Source: a virus. From it: a stretch of 30,989 nt of DNA. The stretch lies in the IMG/VR virus record IMGVR_UViG_3300031787_000569, positions 1 to 30,989 of that record. The stretch is one strand, 5' to 3'. Below, one piece after another: positions 1 to 5,303 of the stretch. Below the pieces are notes generated by a model that was not told the origin of the DNA, did no database searches, and worked only from the letters and a program-made list of their open reading frames with translations. Numbering within the stretch: the stretch's first letter is position 1; every line of letters starts with the position of its first letter. The translations under genes were made by a program, and so were the position numbers.

Positions 1-118
1 AGAGCCTCAGAACTGGTGGTGTGACGAGGCCGGAACTGCGACCGTTGAAGACGGTTCTATTGCGGCGATGACGCTGCGCGGCGAACTCACGGCCGCCCAG
101 ATTCGGGCGCTGGATTGA
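1..118 (+). CDS. C-terminal end of an unidentified cassette gene (partial)
   Basis: An open frame enters from the left edge (first full codon at base 2) and ends at the TGA at 116-118. The visible 38 residues begin EPQNWWCDEAGTATVEDGS and end AAQIRALD. The stop lies two bases before the R-box of the attC at 120-177, so this is the gene of the most distal visible cassette. Like its neighbours it is on the + strand. No family can be recognised from the fragment. Confidence 0.6.
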   Translation, partial: EPQNWWCDEAGTATVEDGSIAAMTLRGELTAAQIRALD

Positions 119-119
119 G

Positions 120-177
120 GCCCAACGGGCCGGTTCAGGGGCCGCCGTAGGCGGTCCCTTGGAACCGGGTGTTAGGC
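120..177 (-). other. attC recombination site (58 bp)
   Basis: The outer boxes are GCCCAAC (120-126) and GTTAGGC (171-177), fitting RYYYAAC and GTTRRRY. Between them lies a long imperfect hairpin: GGTTC pairs with GAACC, AGGGG with the TCCCTT stretch, and CCGCC with GGCGG, closed by a GTA loop. An unpaired G sits on the right-hand arm; read on the - strand this becomes an extra C on the 5' arm, where canonical attC sites carry their extrahelical bases. The site is therefore oriented right to left, with its crossover between 125 and 126. It belongs to cassette 126-671. Confidence 0.88.
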
Positions 178-211
178 GGCTGGTGGACGAAGCAAAGAAA
201 GGATGAGTGCA

Positions 212-439
212 ATGGACACGGTACAAATCATGACGCTGGCGAAACTGGCCGGACATTGGCAGGCTGAAGCTGATAGCGGAGCCGGCAGCCAAGATCGGCG
301 CACCGCACTGCGCGAGTGCGCCGACACCTTGCGCATGCTGTGTGAGGTGCGGTTCGAGGACTGCCCGCATGCGGCGCCGCATCGCTACTGCGCCGAGTGC
401 CCAGTGAAACCCTGTCCGATTGGCTTGGGGCAGCGCTGA
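212..439 (+). CDS. Small Cys-rich protein of unknown function, cassette gene
   Basis: This encodes 75 residues beginning MDTVQIMTLAKLAGHW. The ATG at 212 is preferred over that at 203 because GAAAGGA (197-203) lies 8 bases upstream. The first two thirds look helical and charged; the C-terminus holds five cysteines and two histidines in about 20 residues (CPHAAPHRYCAECPVKPC), which suggests a small metal-binding knuckle. The family is not recognised. The gene lies in cassette 126-671, begins 35 bases after the attC at 120-177, and its TGA overlaps the next ATG (TGATG at 437-441), so the two products are probably translated together. Small Cys-rich proteins of this kind are common in phage early regions; a specific role cannot be inferred. 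Confidence 0.65.
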   Translation: MDTVQIMTLAKLAGHWQAEADSGAGSQDRRTALRECADTLRMLCEVRFEDCPHAAPHRYCAECPVKPCPIGLGQR

Positions 440-690
440 TGGCATGCACACACACGCGATGGGTCTACGACCCGCCCTACGAGGACGACTGGACGGGCGA
501 GTGGATCACGCCGGAGCCCCGCGAGGTTGGCACGTCCGTGGACATCGACACCGGCCGCTTCCGCTGCACCCAGTGTGGCGAGGTCGGCTACTACACGGGC
601 CTGTGGCGCGACTTTCACGAAAGGGGCATCCCGTGCCCGGGTTCGGATGGGGTGCGCCGCGGGCCGCCTAACGTGGAGGTAAGCGGGTGA
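439..690 (+). CDS. Small zinc-ribbon-like protein, cassette gene
   Basis: This encodes 83 residues beginning MACTHTRWVYDPPYEDDW. It has one CxxC knuckle (RCTQCGEVGYY, Cys44 and Cys47), an early Cys3/His5 and a late Cys in IPCPG, so a single zinc-ribbon-like fold is plausible. The start is set by the TGATG overlap with the upstream gene. The last six or so codons and the TGA (688-690) lie to the right of the predicted cassette boundary (671/672), inside the hairpin arm of the neighbouring attC, so the present C-terminus is supplied by the next cassette. Similar short proteins occur among phage early genes; the function is unknown. Confidence 0.65.
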   Translation: MACTHTRWVYDPPYEDDWTGEWITPEPREVGTSVDIDTGRFRCTQCGEVGYYTGLWRDFHERGIPCPGSDGVRRGPPNVEVSG

Positions 691-759
691 CGCCCATGCA
701 AAGCAACGAACAACCACCGACGCCTGCCGGCGGCACTCCGCTTGACCGCAGGGTTAGGC
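666..759 (-). other. attC recombination site (94 bp) carrying an SD and start codon
   Basis: The outer boxes are GCCTAAC (666-672) and GTTAGGC (753-759), which are exact reverse complements. Inner arms GTAAGCGG and CCGCTTGAC pair with one extrahelical G, followed by GTG/CAC and CGCC/GGCG; the remainder forms a larger loop. Read on the - strand the 5' arm is GTCAAGCGGAGTGC, close to the usual L'' box with its extra C and A. Orientation is right to left, crossover between 671 and 672. The + strand of the left arm contains GGAGGT (675-680) and the GTG at 687 that starts the next gene. The site belongs to cassette 672-1047. Confidence 0.88.
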
Positions 760-1037
760 GTGTTGTGTGCGCCGCCATACGCGCCGCAGACGGAACGCTG
801 CTGCTTGGCGTGCGCCACTACAGCCGCGACATGCACGAACAGATTGCGGCCAGGCGCGACGGCGAGAAGTTCAAGCACCGGCACGACGAAGACCAAGGGT
901 TCGTTGACCAGTGGGGCGTTTACATGACCCGCGAGGAAGCGTACCGCGTGGCCGATGAGCAGGGCCAGATTTGGGACTGGCGCGCGTGCGGCAACGGCCT
1001 GGAAGGCCGCAAGCTGTACTCCGAGGGGCTGTATTGA
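687..1037 (+). CDS. Conserved phage-type protein of unknown function, cassette gene
   Basis: This encodes 116 residues from a GTG start with GGAGGT six bases upstream; that GTG also overlaps the TGA of the preceding gene (GTGA). The conserved-looking part begins near residue 27 (VCAAIRAADGTLLLGVRHYS) and ends with a YSEGLY tail. Proteins of this general pattern (AIRA.DGT.LLG.RH at the start, SE.LY at the end) are familiar from phage and prophage genomes as hypothetical proteins; this is recalled, not searched. The first 25 residues are encoded inside the attC at 666-759 and look unconserved, so GTG 765 is an alternative start. The gene is wholly inside cassette 672-1047 and ends five bases before the next attC. 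Confidence 0.68.
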   Translation: MTPMQSNEQPPTPAGGTPLDRRVRRVVCAAIRAADGTLLLGVRHYSRDMHEQIAARRDGEKFKHRHDEDQGFVDQWGVYMTREEAYRVADEQGQIWDWRACGNGLEGRKLYSEGLY

Positions 1038-1041
1038 ACAC

Positions 1042-1141
1042 GCCTAACGTTCGAGTGGAGGCGACCAAGGAGGCGCCGCGATGATGGACACCGACCAGAA
1101 CTCACCCGCCGACGCGGGTCGCCTCGCACGAGGGGTTGTGC
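1042..1141 (-). other. attC recombination site (100 bp) carrying an SD and start codon
   Basis: The outer boxes are GCCTAAC (1042-1048) and GTTGTGC (1135-1141). The main stem pairs GTGGAGGCGACC with GGTCGCCTC-G-CAC, twelve base pairs interrupted by one extrahelical G; read on the - strand the extra base falls on the 5' arm, as in canonical attC sites. Unpaired spacers of about six bases separate stem and boxes on both sides. The loop holds AAGGAGG (1067-1073) and the ATG at 1081 that opens the DUF4326 frame. It belongs to cassette 1048-1466, with crossover between 1047 and 1048. Confidence 0.85.
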
Positions 1142-1491
1142 CGCCGGCCCCGAAGCGGGTGCAACTCTCGCGCGTCAAAGGCTGGCGCATGCCGAACAAC
1201 ACCGTTAAGGTGGACCGCAGCACCCGTTGGGGCAATCCGTACAAGACGCACAGCGACGGATATCCGATGACGCCAGAGGTGGCAGTCGGATGTTTCTCGG
1301 CGCTGCTGAGGGGTGACTCTGCTGGCTGGGTGATGCGCGACACACTCACGACGCCCCACGACGTAAAAACGCTGCTGCGCGGCAAGAACCTGGCGTGCTG
1401 GTGCGCGCTGGATCAGCCCTGCCATGCCGACGTGCTGATGCGGCTGGCGAACGACGAGCGGCACAACGTTGCAATTAAGCGGCTGCCGTAG
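1081..1491 (+). CDS. DUF4326 family protein, cassette gene
   Basis: This encodes 136 residues. The core matches what I know of DUF4326: KRVQLSRVKGWRMP, a TVKVDRSTRWGNP stretch (about 42-53), and a C-terminal LACWCALDQPCHADVL with Cys106, Cys108, Cys114, His115 and Asp117. The family is common in phages and has no assigned biochemical role; the Cys/His/Asp cluster could bind metal. The ATG at 1081 has an ideal SD (AAGGAGG, spacing 7), but the first 25 residues are encoded in the attC and are not typical of the family, so GTG 1138 or GTG 1162 could be the ancestral start. The stop (1489-1491) lies in the loop of the next attC, past the cassette boundary at 1466/1467, so the last eight residues come from the neighbouring cassette. 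Confidence 0.82.
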   Translation: MMDTDQNSPADAGRLARGVVPPAPKRVQLSRVKGWRMPNNTVKVDRSTRWGNPYKTHSDGYPMTPEVAVGCFSALLRGDSAGWVMRDTLTTPHDVKTLLRGKNLACWCALDQPCHADVLMRLANDERHNVAIKRLP

Positions 1492-1518
1492 GCAGTCCGC
1501 TTGAATTGCGTGTTCGGC
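1461..1518 (-). other. attC recombination site (58 bp)
   Basis: The outer boxes are GCACAAC (1461-1467) and GTTCGGC (1512-1518). The stem is nearly perfect: AATTAAGCGG pairs with CCGCTTGAATT with one extrahelical G, then CTGCC pairs with GGCAG after one unpaired T, closed by a GTA loop. On the - strand the 5' arm reads AATTCAAGCGGACTGCC, the textbook L'' arrangement with extra C and A. Orientation is right to left; crossover between 1466 and 1467. It belongs to the attI-proximal cassette, 1467-3842, and its loop holds the stop codon of the DUF4326 gene from the adjacent cassette. Confidence 0.92.
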
Positions 1519-1548
1519 TTCACTGGTGGCGCACAACGACTGATGACT

Positions 1549-2949
1549 ATGAACTACGACGACTACGTACAAACGAAACTCTCTCGCGTGCCACCGACCG
1601 GCATACCGCACGGCGCCTACATGCCAGATCACGGCCTGTTCCCGCATCAATGCGCGCTGGTGTCGTGGGCGTGCAAGCGTGGACGCGCCGCGATCTTTGC
1701 AGACACCGGGCTAGGCAAGAGCCGCATGCAACTAGCGTGGGCTGAGGCCGTGCGGCTGCACACTGGCCGCCCCGTGCTGATTCTTGCCCCGCTGGCCGTG
1801 GCACCGCAGACGGTGGCCGAGGGCGCCGAGATTGGCGTGAGCGTGCTGCACTGCCGCGATGGCAGCGACTATGACCCGAGCGAAGGCGCGCGGATCTGCA
1901 TCACGAACTATGACCGCCTGCATCGGTTTGATTGCTCGATCTTCGGGGCCGTGGTGCTGGACGAGTCGAGCTGCATCAAGCACCACGACGCCAAGACGCT
2001 GCGCACGTTGCTGACTGCGTTTCGGGATACGCCTTTCAAGCTGTGCGCCACCGCCACGCCAGCGCCGAACGACTGGACCGAGCTAGGCACCCATGCCGAG
2101 TTCCTGGGCGTTTGCACGCGCGCCGAGATGCTGGCGGAGTACTTCACGCACGACGGCGGAGACACCAGCGTATGGCGCCTCAAGGGCCACGCGCGGCACA
2201 TTTTCTGGCAGTGGGTGAGCCAGTGGGGCGCGATGGTGCGCCGGCCGTCTGATCTTGGTTTCGATGACTCTGCCTACGCGCTGCCGCCGTTGCATTTGCA
2301 CGAGCACACCGTCGAGACTGAAATGCCGCTGAACGGGATGCTGTTCGCCGCCGAGGCGCAGACGTTGAGCGAGCGCCGAGACGCGCGCCGCATGTCAACA
2401 GCTGACCGCGTCCGCGACTGCGCCGCGATTGTGAACAGCGAGGCGGCCGAGCCGTGGGTGGTGTGGTGCGACCTGAACGCCGAAGGCGATGCACTCACCA
2501 AGGCCATCAATGGTGCGGTGCAGATTGCTGGCGCCGACAGTACGGAAGTGAAGGAACAACGCCTGGCCGACTTTGCGGCTGGCCGGTTCCGCGTGCTGGT
2601 GAGCAAGCCGAGCATCTGCGGCTTTGGCTTGAACTGGCAGCACTCGGCGCGCATGGCCTTCGTGGGCGTGACTGACAGCTTCGAGGCCTATTACCAGGCC
2701 GTGCGACGGTGCTGGCGCTTCGGGCAGCGGCGTGATGTGCATGTGCATGTCTTTGCTTCATCGTCCGAGGGCGCGGTGGTGGCGAACCTGAAGCGCAAGG
2801 AACGTGACGCCACCAAGATGGCCGAGAGCCTGAGCCAGGAAACCAGAGATGCCGTGATGCAGGAAGTGACAGGCACTACGCGGCAAACCAATATCCACAA
2901 CGCAAGCCAGCGCGTGACCGTGCCGGCATTCTTGAAAGTAGCAGCATGA
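1549..2949 (+). CDS. SNF2/DEAD-like helicase, phage type, cassette gene
   Basis: This encodes 466 residues beginning MNYDDYVQTKLSRVPPTGI. Superfamily 2 motifs are visible: Walker A ADTGLGKS (51-58), motif II LDESS (137-141, with DESS replacing DEAD/DEAH), motif III-like TATPAPND (168-175), and motif VI QAVRRCWRFGQ (about 383-393). It should be an ATP-dependent nucleic acid translocase of the SNF2 or phage Rad54-like type. The frame is open from TTG 1501, but that lies in the attC; ATG 1549 (or 1543) fits the family N-terminus, although no good SD precedes either. The TGA overlaps the ATG of the methyltransferase (ATGA), so the two are translationally coupled. Such helicases paired with a methyltransferase are frequent in phage early regions. 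Confidence 0.88.
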   Translation: MNYDDYVQTKLSRVPPTGIPHGAYMPDHGLFPHQCALVSWACKRGRAAIFADTGLGKSRMQLAWAEAVRLHTGRPVLILAPLAVAPQTVAEGAEIGVSVLHCRDGSDYDPSEGARICITNYDRLHRFDCSIFGAVVLDESSCIKHHDAKTLRTLLTAFRDTPFKLCATATPAPNDWTELGTHAEFLGVCTRAEMLAEYFTHDGGDTSVWRLKGHARHIFWQWVSQWGAMVRRPSDLGFDDSAYALPPLHLHEHTVETEMPLNGMLFAAEAQTLSERRDARRMSTADRVRDCAAIVNSEAAEPWVVWCDLNAEGDALTKAINGAVQIAGADSTEVKEQRLADFAAGRFRVLVSKPSICGFGLNWQHSARMAFVGVTDSFEAYYQAVRRCWRFGQRRDVHVHVFASSSEGAVVANLKRKERDATKMAESLSQETRDAVMQEVTGTTRQTNIHNASQRVTVPAFLKVAA

Positions 2950-3818
2950 ATTGCATCGACCAGATCGTGACCGACCGCTACGCCGCATATCACGGCGACT
3001 GCGTGGAAGTGTTGAAGGGCCTGCCGGCCGCAAGCATCGGCTATTCGATCTTCTCGCCACCGTTCGCCAGCCTCTACACCTACAGCAACAGCCCGCGCGA
3101 CATGGGCAACGTGCGCGACGATGCCGAGTTCTTCGAGCATCTGGACTTTCTCATCGCCGAGCTGCGGCGCGTGATGAAGCCCGGCAGAAACATCAGCTTT
3201 CACTGCATGGACATGCCCAGCAGCAAAGAGCGCGACGGCGTGATCGGCTTGAAGGACTTTCCCGGCGATCTGCTGCGGGCGTTCCAGCGTCATGGATTCA
3301 TCTTCCATGCCAAGGTGACGATCTGGAAAGACCCGGTGACCGCGATGCAGCGCACCAAGGCGCTGGGCCTGCTGCACAAGAGCGTGCGCGAAAACTCTGC
3401 GATGTGCAGGATGGGCATTCCTGACTACCTCATCACGGTGCGCAACCCAGGCGAGCAAGAAGACCGCGTGACGCACGGCGCCGAGTTCCCTGTGGACTTG
3501 TGGCAGAAGGTGGCGAGCCCGGTATGGATGGACATCAACCCGAGCGACACTTTGCAATTCCGCAGCGCGCGTGAGCACGACGACGAGCGCCACATCTGCC
3601 CGCTTCAGCTTGACGTGATCCGGCGTGGCGTGATGCTTTGGACGAACCCGGGCGACATTGTGCTGTCGCCATTCATGGGCATTGGCAGCGAGGGCTATGT
3701 GGCGCTGGAAATGGGCCGGCGCTTTGTCGGCGCCGAACTGAAAGCCAGCTACTACGCGCAGGCTGCGGCCAATCTTGCGGCCGCCACCGCAAAGACCGAA
3801 GACCTCTTCGCTGCTTGA
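2946..3818 (+). CDS. DNA methyltransferase (N4/N6 amino type, beta order), cassette gene
   Basis: This encodes 290 residues beginning MNCIDQIVTDRYAAYHGD. The catalytic motif IV is SPPF (37-40) and precedes the AdoMet-binding motif I FMGIGSEG (about 243-250), the order expected of beta-class amino-methyltransferases. SPPF fits either N4-cytosine or N6-adenine transfer, so the methylated base cannot be called. No endonuclease gene is adjacent, so it is an orphan methyltransferase, probably acting with the coupled helicase to modify phage DNA or evade restriction (inference). The ATG at 2946 overlaps the helicase TGA. The gene ends 18 bases before the attI core, at the attI-proximal end of cassette 1467-3842; in an ordinary cassette it would read the other way. 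Confidence 0.9.
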   Translation: MNCIDQIVTDRYAAYHGDCVEVLKGLPAASIGYSIFSPPFASLYTYSNSPRDMGNVRDDAEFFEHLDFLIAELRRVMKPGRNISFHCMDMPSSKERDGVIGLKDFPGDLLRAFQRHGFIFHAKVTIWKDPVTAMQRTKALGLLHKSVRENSAMCRMGIPDYLITVRNPGEQEDRVTHGAEFPVDLWQKVASPVWMDINPSDTLQFRSAREHDDERHICPLQLDVIRRGVMLWTNPGDIVLSPFMGIGSEGYVALEMGRRFVGAELKASYYAQAAANLAAATAKTEDLFAA

Positions 3819-3836
3819 GCGCGGGGTATTAGTGAA

Positions 3837-3893
3837 GCCGAACTTGAATTCGACCGCGAAACCTGCGGCGTAACACCGGCAGCACCCCATGCC
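3837..3893 (-). other. attI site of the integron
   Basis: Read on the - strand, the crossover core is GTTCGGC (3843-3837), adjoining cassette 1467-3842. A second integrase box GTTACGC lies at 3874-3868, 31 bases before the core, and a weaker GGCATGG at 3893-3887. Box sequence and spacing closely resemble attI1 of class 1 integrons as I recall it, where DR1 is GTTACGC about 32 bases before the core and DR2 is GTTATGG. There is no long inverted repeat, unlike the attC sites, which is expected for attI. The outermost box overlaps the intI start codon. The core was first suspected to be a broken attC. Confidence 0.8.
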
Positions 3894-4977
3894 CACCTCG
3901 GAAGCGAACGTTACGCGCCGCAGCGCGCCGCTACTGCGCGAGGCGCCGGCACGCACCCAGTCGCCGGCTCCTCAGCGCGAGCTCGGCGGCATCGCTCCTG
4001 GCCAGCCGGGCTACCTGCACCAGCAGGTCATCGCCGCGATCCGCGTGCGGCACTACAGCCGCTGCACCGAGCAGGCCTACTGGCGCTGGGCGGCCCAGTT
4101 TGTGCGCTGGGCAGGCAAGCGCCACCCGGCGGAGATGGGCGCCGCAGAGATCCAGCAGTTCCTCAGCTATCTGGCCACCGATCGCGACGTCTCGGCCAGC
4201 ACGCAGCGCCAGGCGCTGGCGGCGCTCCTCTTCCTGTACCAGAAGGTGCTGGAGATCGACCTGCCTTTCATCGACGGCATCGTGCGCGCCAAGCAGCCGC
4301 AACGCCTGCCGGTCGTGCTGACGCGGGACGAGGTCGCGCGCCTGTGGCAGCAGATCCCCGATGCCTGCCCGCGAGGCCTGGTGCTGCGCCTGATGTACGG
4401 CACGGGCCTGCGGCTGATGGAAGCGCTAAGGATCCGAGTTCACGACGTCGACTTCGCGACCGGCAGCATCACCGTGCGCGGAGGCAAGGGGGACAAGGAC
4501 CGCACCGTCATGCTGCCGCGGACCCTTGATGCGCAGCTCCGCGAGACCCTGCGCCAGCGCGAGGCTTGGCACGTCATCGACCAGGCCACCGGCCACGCCG
4601 ACGTGGAGCTGCCGCACGCGCTGCATCGCAAGTACCCACAGGCCCCGAGGCAGCTGGGCTGGCAGTTCCTGTTCTCGACGCCGGCTTACTGCACCTGCCC
4701 CAGGACCGGCGCGATCCGCAGGCATCACCTGCACGAGGACGGCATCCAGCGCTTGATGGCCCGGGCGGTGGCCAAGGCCCGCATCGGCAAGCGCGCGACG
4801 CCGCACACGCTGCGCCACAGCTTCGCGACGCACCTGCTGCAGGCCGGCTATGACATCCGAAGCATCCAAACCCTGCTGGGCCATGCCGACGTCGAGACGA
4901 CCATGATCTACACCCACGTCCTGCCGGCCAGCCAGGGCGGCCGCGGCGTGGTCAGCCCGCTGGACGCACTCCCATGA
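3889..4977 (+). CDS. intI: Integron integrase IntI
   Basis: A tyrosine recombinase of 362 residues that should recombine attI with folded single-stranded attC. Catalytic residues are all present: Arg175 (GTGLR), Lys200 (GGKGDKDR), His306 and Arg309 (PHTLRHS), His332 (LLGHADV) and Tyr341 (MIYTHVL). The stretch at about 236-262 (DVELPHALHRKYP and GWQFLF) is the extra domain that separates IntI from Xer and phage integrases, and the C-terminus GGRGVVSPLDALP is the usual IntI ending, so the gene is intact. The first 40 residues are a low-complexity extension. ATG 3889 lacks a clear SD and overlaps attI. The 5' end faces the array as normal. The TGA overlaps the ATG of the HTH gene (ATGA). The gene may be co-transcribed with the + strand cassette genes. 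Confidence 0.96.
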   Translation: MPTSEANVTRRSAPLLREAPARTQSPAPQRELGGIAPGQPGYLHQQVIAAIRVRHYSRCTEQAYWRWAAQFVRWAGKRHPAEMGAAEIQQFLSYLATDRDVSASTQRQALAALLFLYQKVLEIDLPFIDGIVRAKQPQRLPVVLTRDEVARLWQQIPDACPRGLVLRLMYGTGLRLMEALRIRVHDVDFATGSITVRGGKGDKDRTVMLPRTLDAQLRETLRQREAWHVIDQATGHADVELPHALHRKYPQAPRQLGWQFLFSTPAYCTCPRTGAIRRHHLHEDGIQRLMARAVAKARIGKRATPHTLRHSFATHLLQAGYDIRSIQTLLGHADVETTMIYTHVLPASQGGRGVVSPLDALP

Positions 4978-5303
4978 GCCTCTGGCAGGCCATGTTCCTG
5001 GCCGAGCGCTACGGCCGGCTGACCATGACCCTCGACGAGGTCGCGGATCAGATCGGCATCGCCGCCGGCACGATCCGAAACCGCCGCACCGCGGGCGAGT
5101 TCGCGTGGCTCAGGCTCGACGGCCGCGAGCTGCGCGCCGACGTGCAGGACGTGGCTCTGTACCTGGCTGAGCAGCGGCGTACTGCTCGTGAAGGGACTCC
5201 AGAGACACCGCCACATAGCGAGAGTGAACCTCGTCCGACCGGTGACCCGTCACGGCCTTCCGGGCGTCGGCGTCGAAGCCCAGCTCCCGCAGACGCGACG
5301 TAG
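4974..5303 (+). CDS. Small HTH DNA-binding protein, candidate excisionase
   Basis: This encodes 109 residues. The first 75 form a compact domain: MSLWQAMFLAERYG, then a helix-turn-helix (TLDEVADQIGIAAGTIRNRR, about 19-38), then a wing-like strand and a C-terminal helix (VQDVALYLAEQRR). The remaining residues are Pro/Arg/Ser-rich and overlap, on the opposite strand, the 3' end of the phage integrase gene (5110-5303). Proteins of this pattern sit beside integrases in prophages, so a recombination directionality factor or small transcription regulator is likely (inference). The ATG overlaps the intI stop codon, so translation may be coupled to IntI. Confidence 0.75.
   Translation: MSLWQAMFLAERYGRLTMTLDEVADQIGIAAGTIRNRRTAGEFAWLRLDGRELRADVQDVALYLAEQRRTAREGTPETPPHSESEPRPTGDPSRPSGRRRRSPAPADAT

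Larger units (their letters stand above)
1..4977 (-). mobile_element. Integron: intI, attI and a five-cassette array (left end open)
   Basis: The platform consists of intI at 3889-4977, attI at 3837-3893 and four attC sites. Taking the crossover as G^TT on the - strand, the cassettes are 1467-3842 (helicase and methyltransferase), 1048-1466 (DUF4326), 672-1047 (phage-type protein), 126-671 (two Cys-rich proteins), and a partial one ending at 125. The first bases of each cassette match its own R'' box: GTTCGGC at attI with GCCGAAC of the attC at 1512-1518, GTTGTGC with GCACAAC at 1135-1141, and GTTAGGC with GCCTAAC at 753-759 and at 171-177 (all read on the - strand). This is the known signature of cassettes that circularise. 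Strand is given as the array direction, away from intI. All cassette genes lie on the opposite (+) strand. The left end of the array is outside the window. Confidence 0.88.

Noticed and set aside
1102-1650. A 182-codon - strand frame across the DUF4326 cassette
   Set aside because: It runs through an attC and two cassette boundaries and opposes a recognisable DUF4326 protein.
1549-3818. A DISARM- or BREX-like defence locus because of SNF2 helicase plus methyltransferase
   Set aside because: None of the other components of those systems is nearby, and both proteins look like the common phage pair.
3837-3888. A truncated attC with only its R'' half (GCCGAAC), implying that intI lay at the wrong end of the array
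   Set aside because: Read on the - strand the segment fits an attI, with core GTTCGGC and GTTACGC box at attI1-like spacing. The extrahelical bases of the attC sites also set the array direction as right to left, so intI is in its normal place.
3868-3916. The inverted pair GCGTAAC and GTTACGC as a small attC
   Set aside because: There are no pairing inner arms between them; the left copy is better explained as the attI DR1-like box and the right copy may be chance.
2691-3956. A 421-codon open frame on the - strand inside the first cassette, in the expected cassette orientation
   Set aside because: It is antisense to the helicase and methyltransferase genes, which have clear catalytic motifs, and it crosses attI into intI, so it cannot be a cassette gene. 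GC-rich shadow frame.
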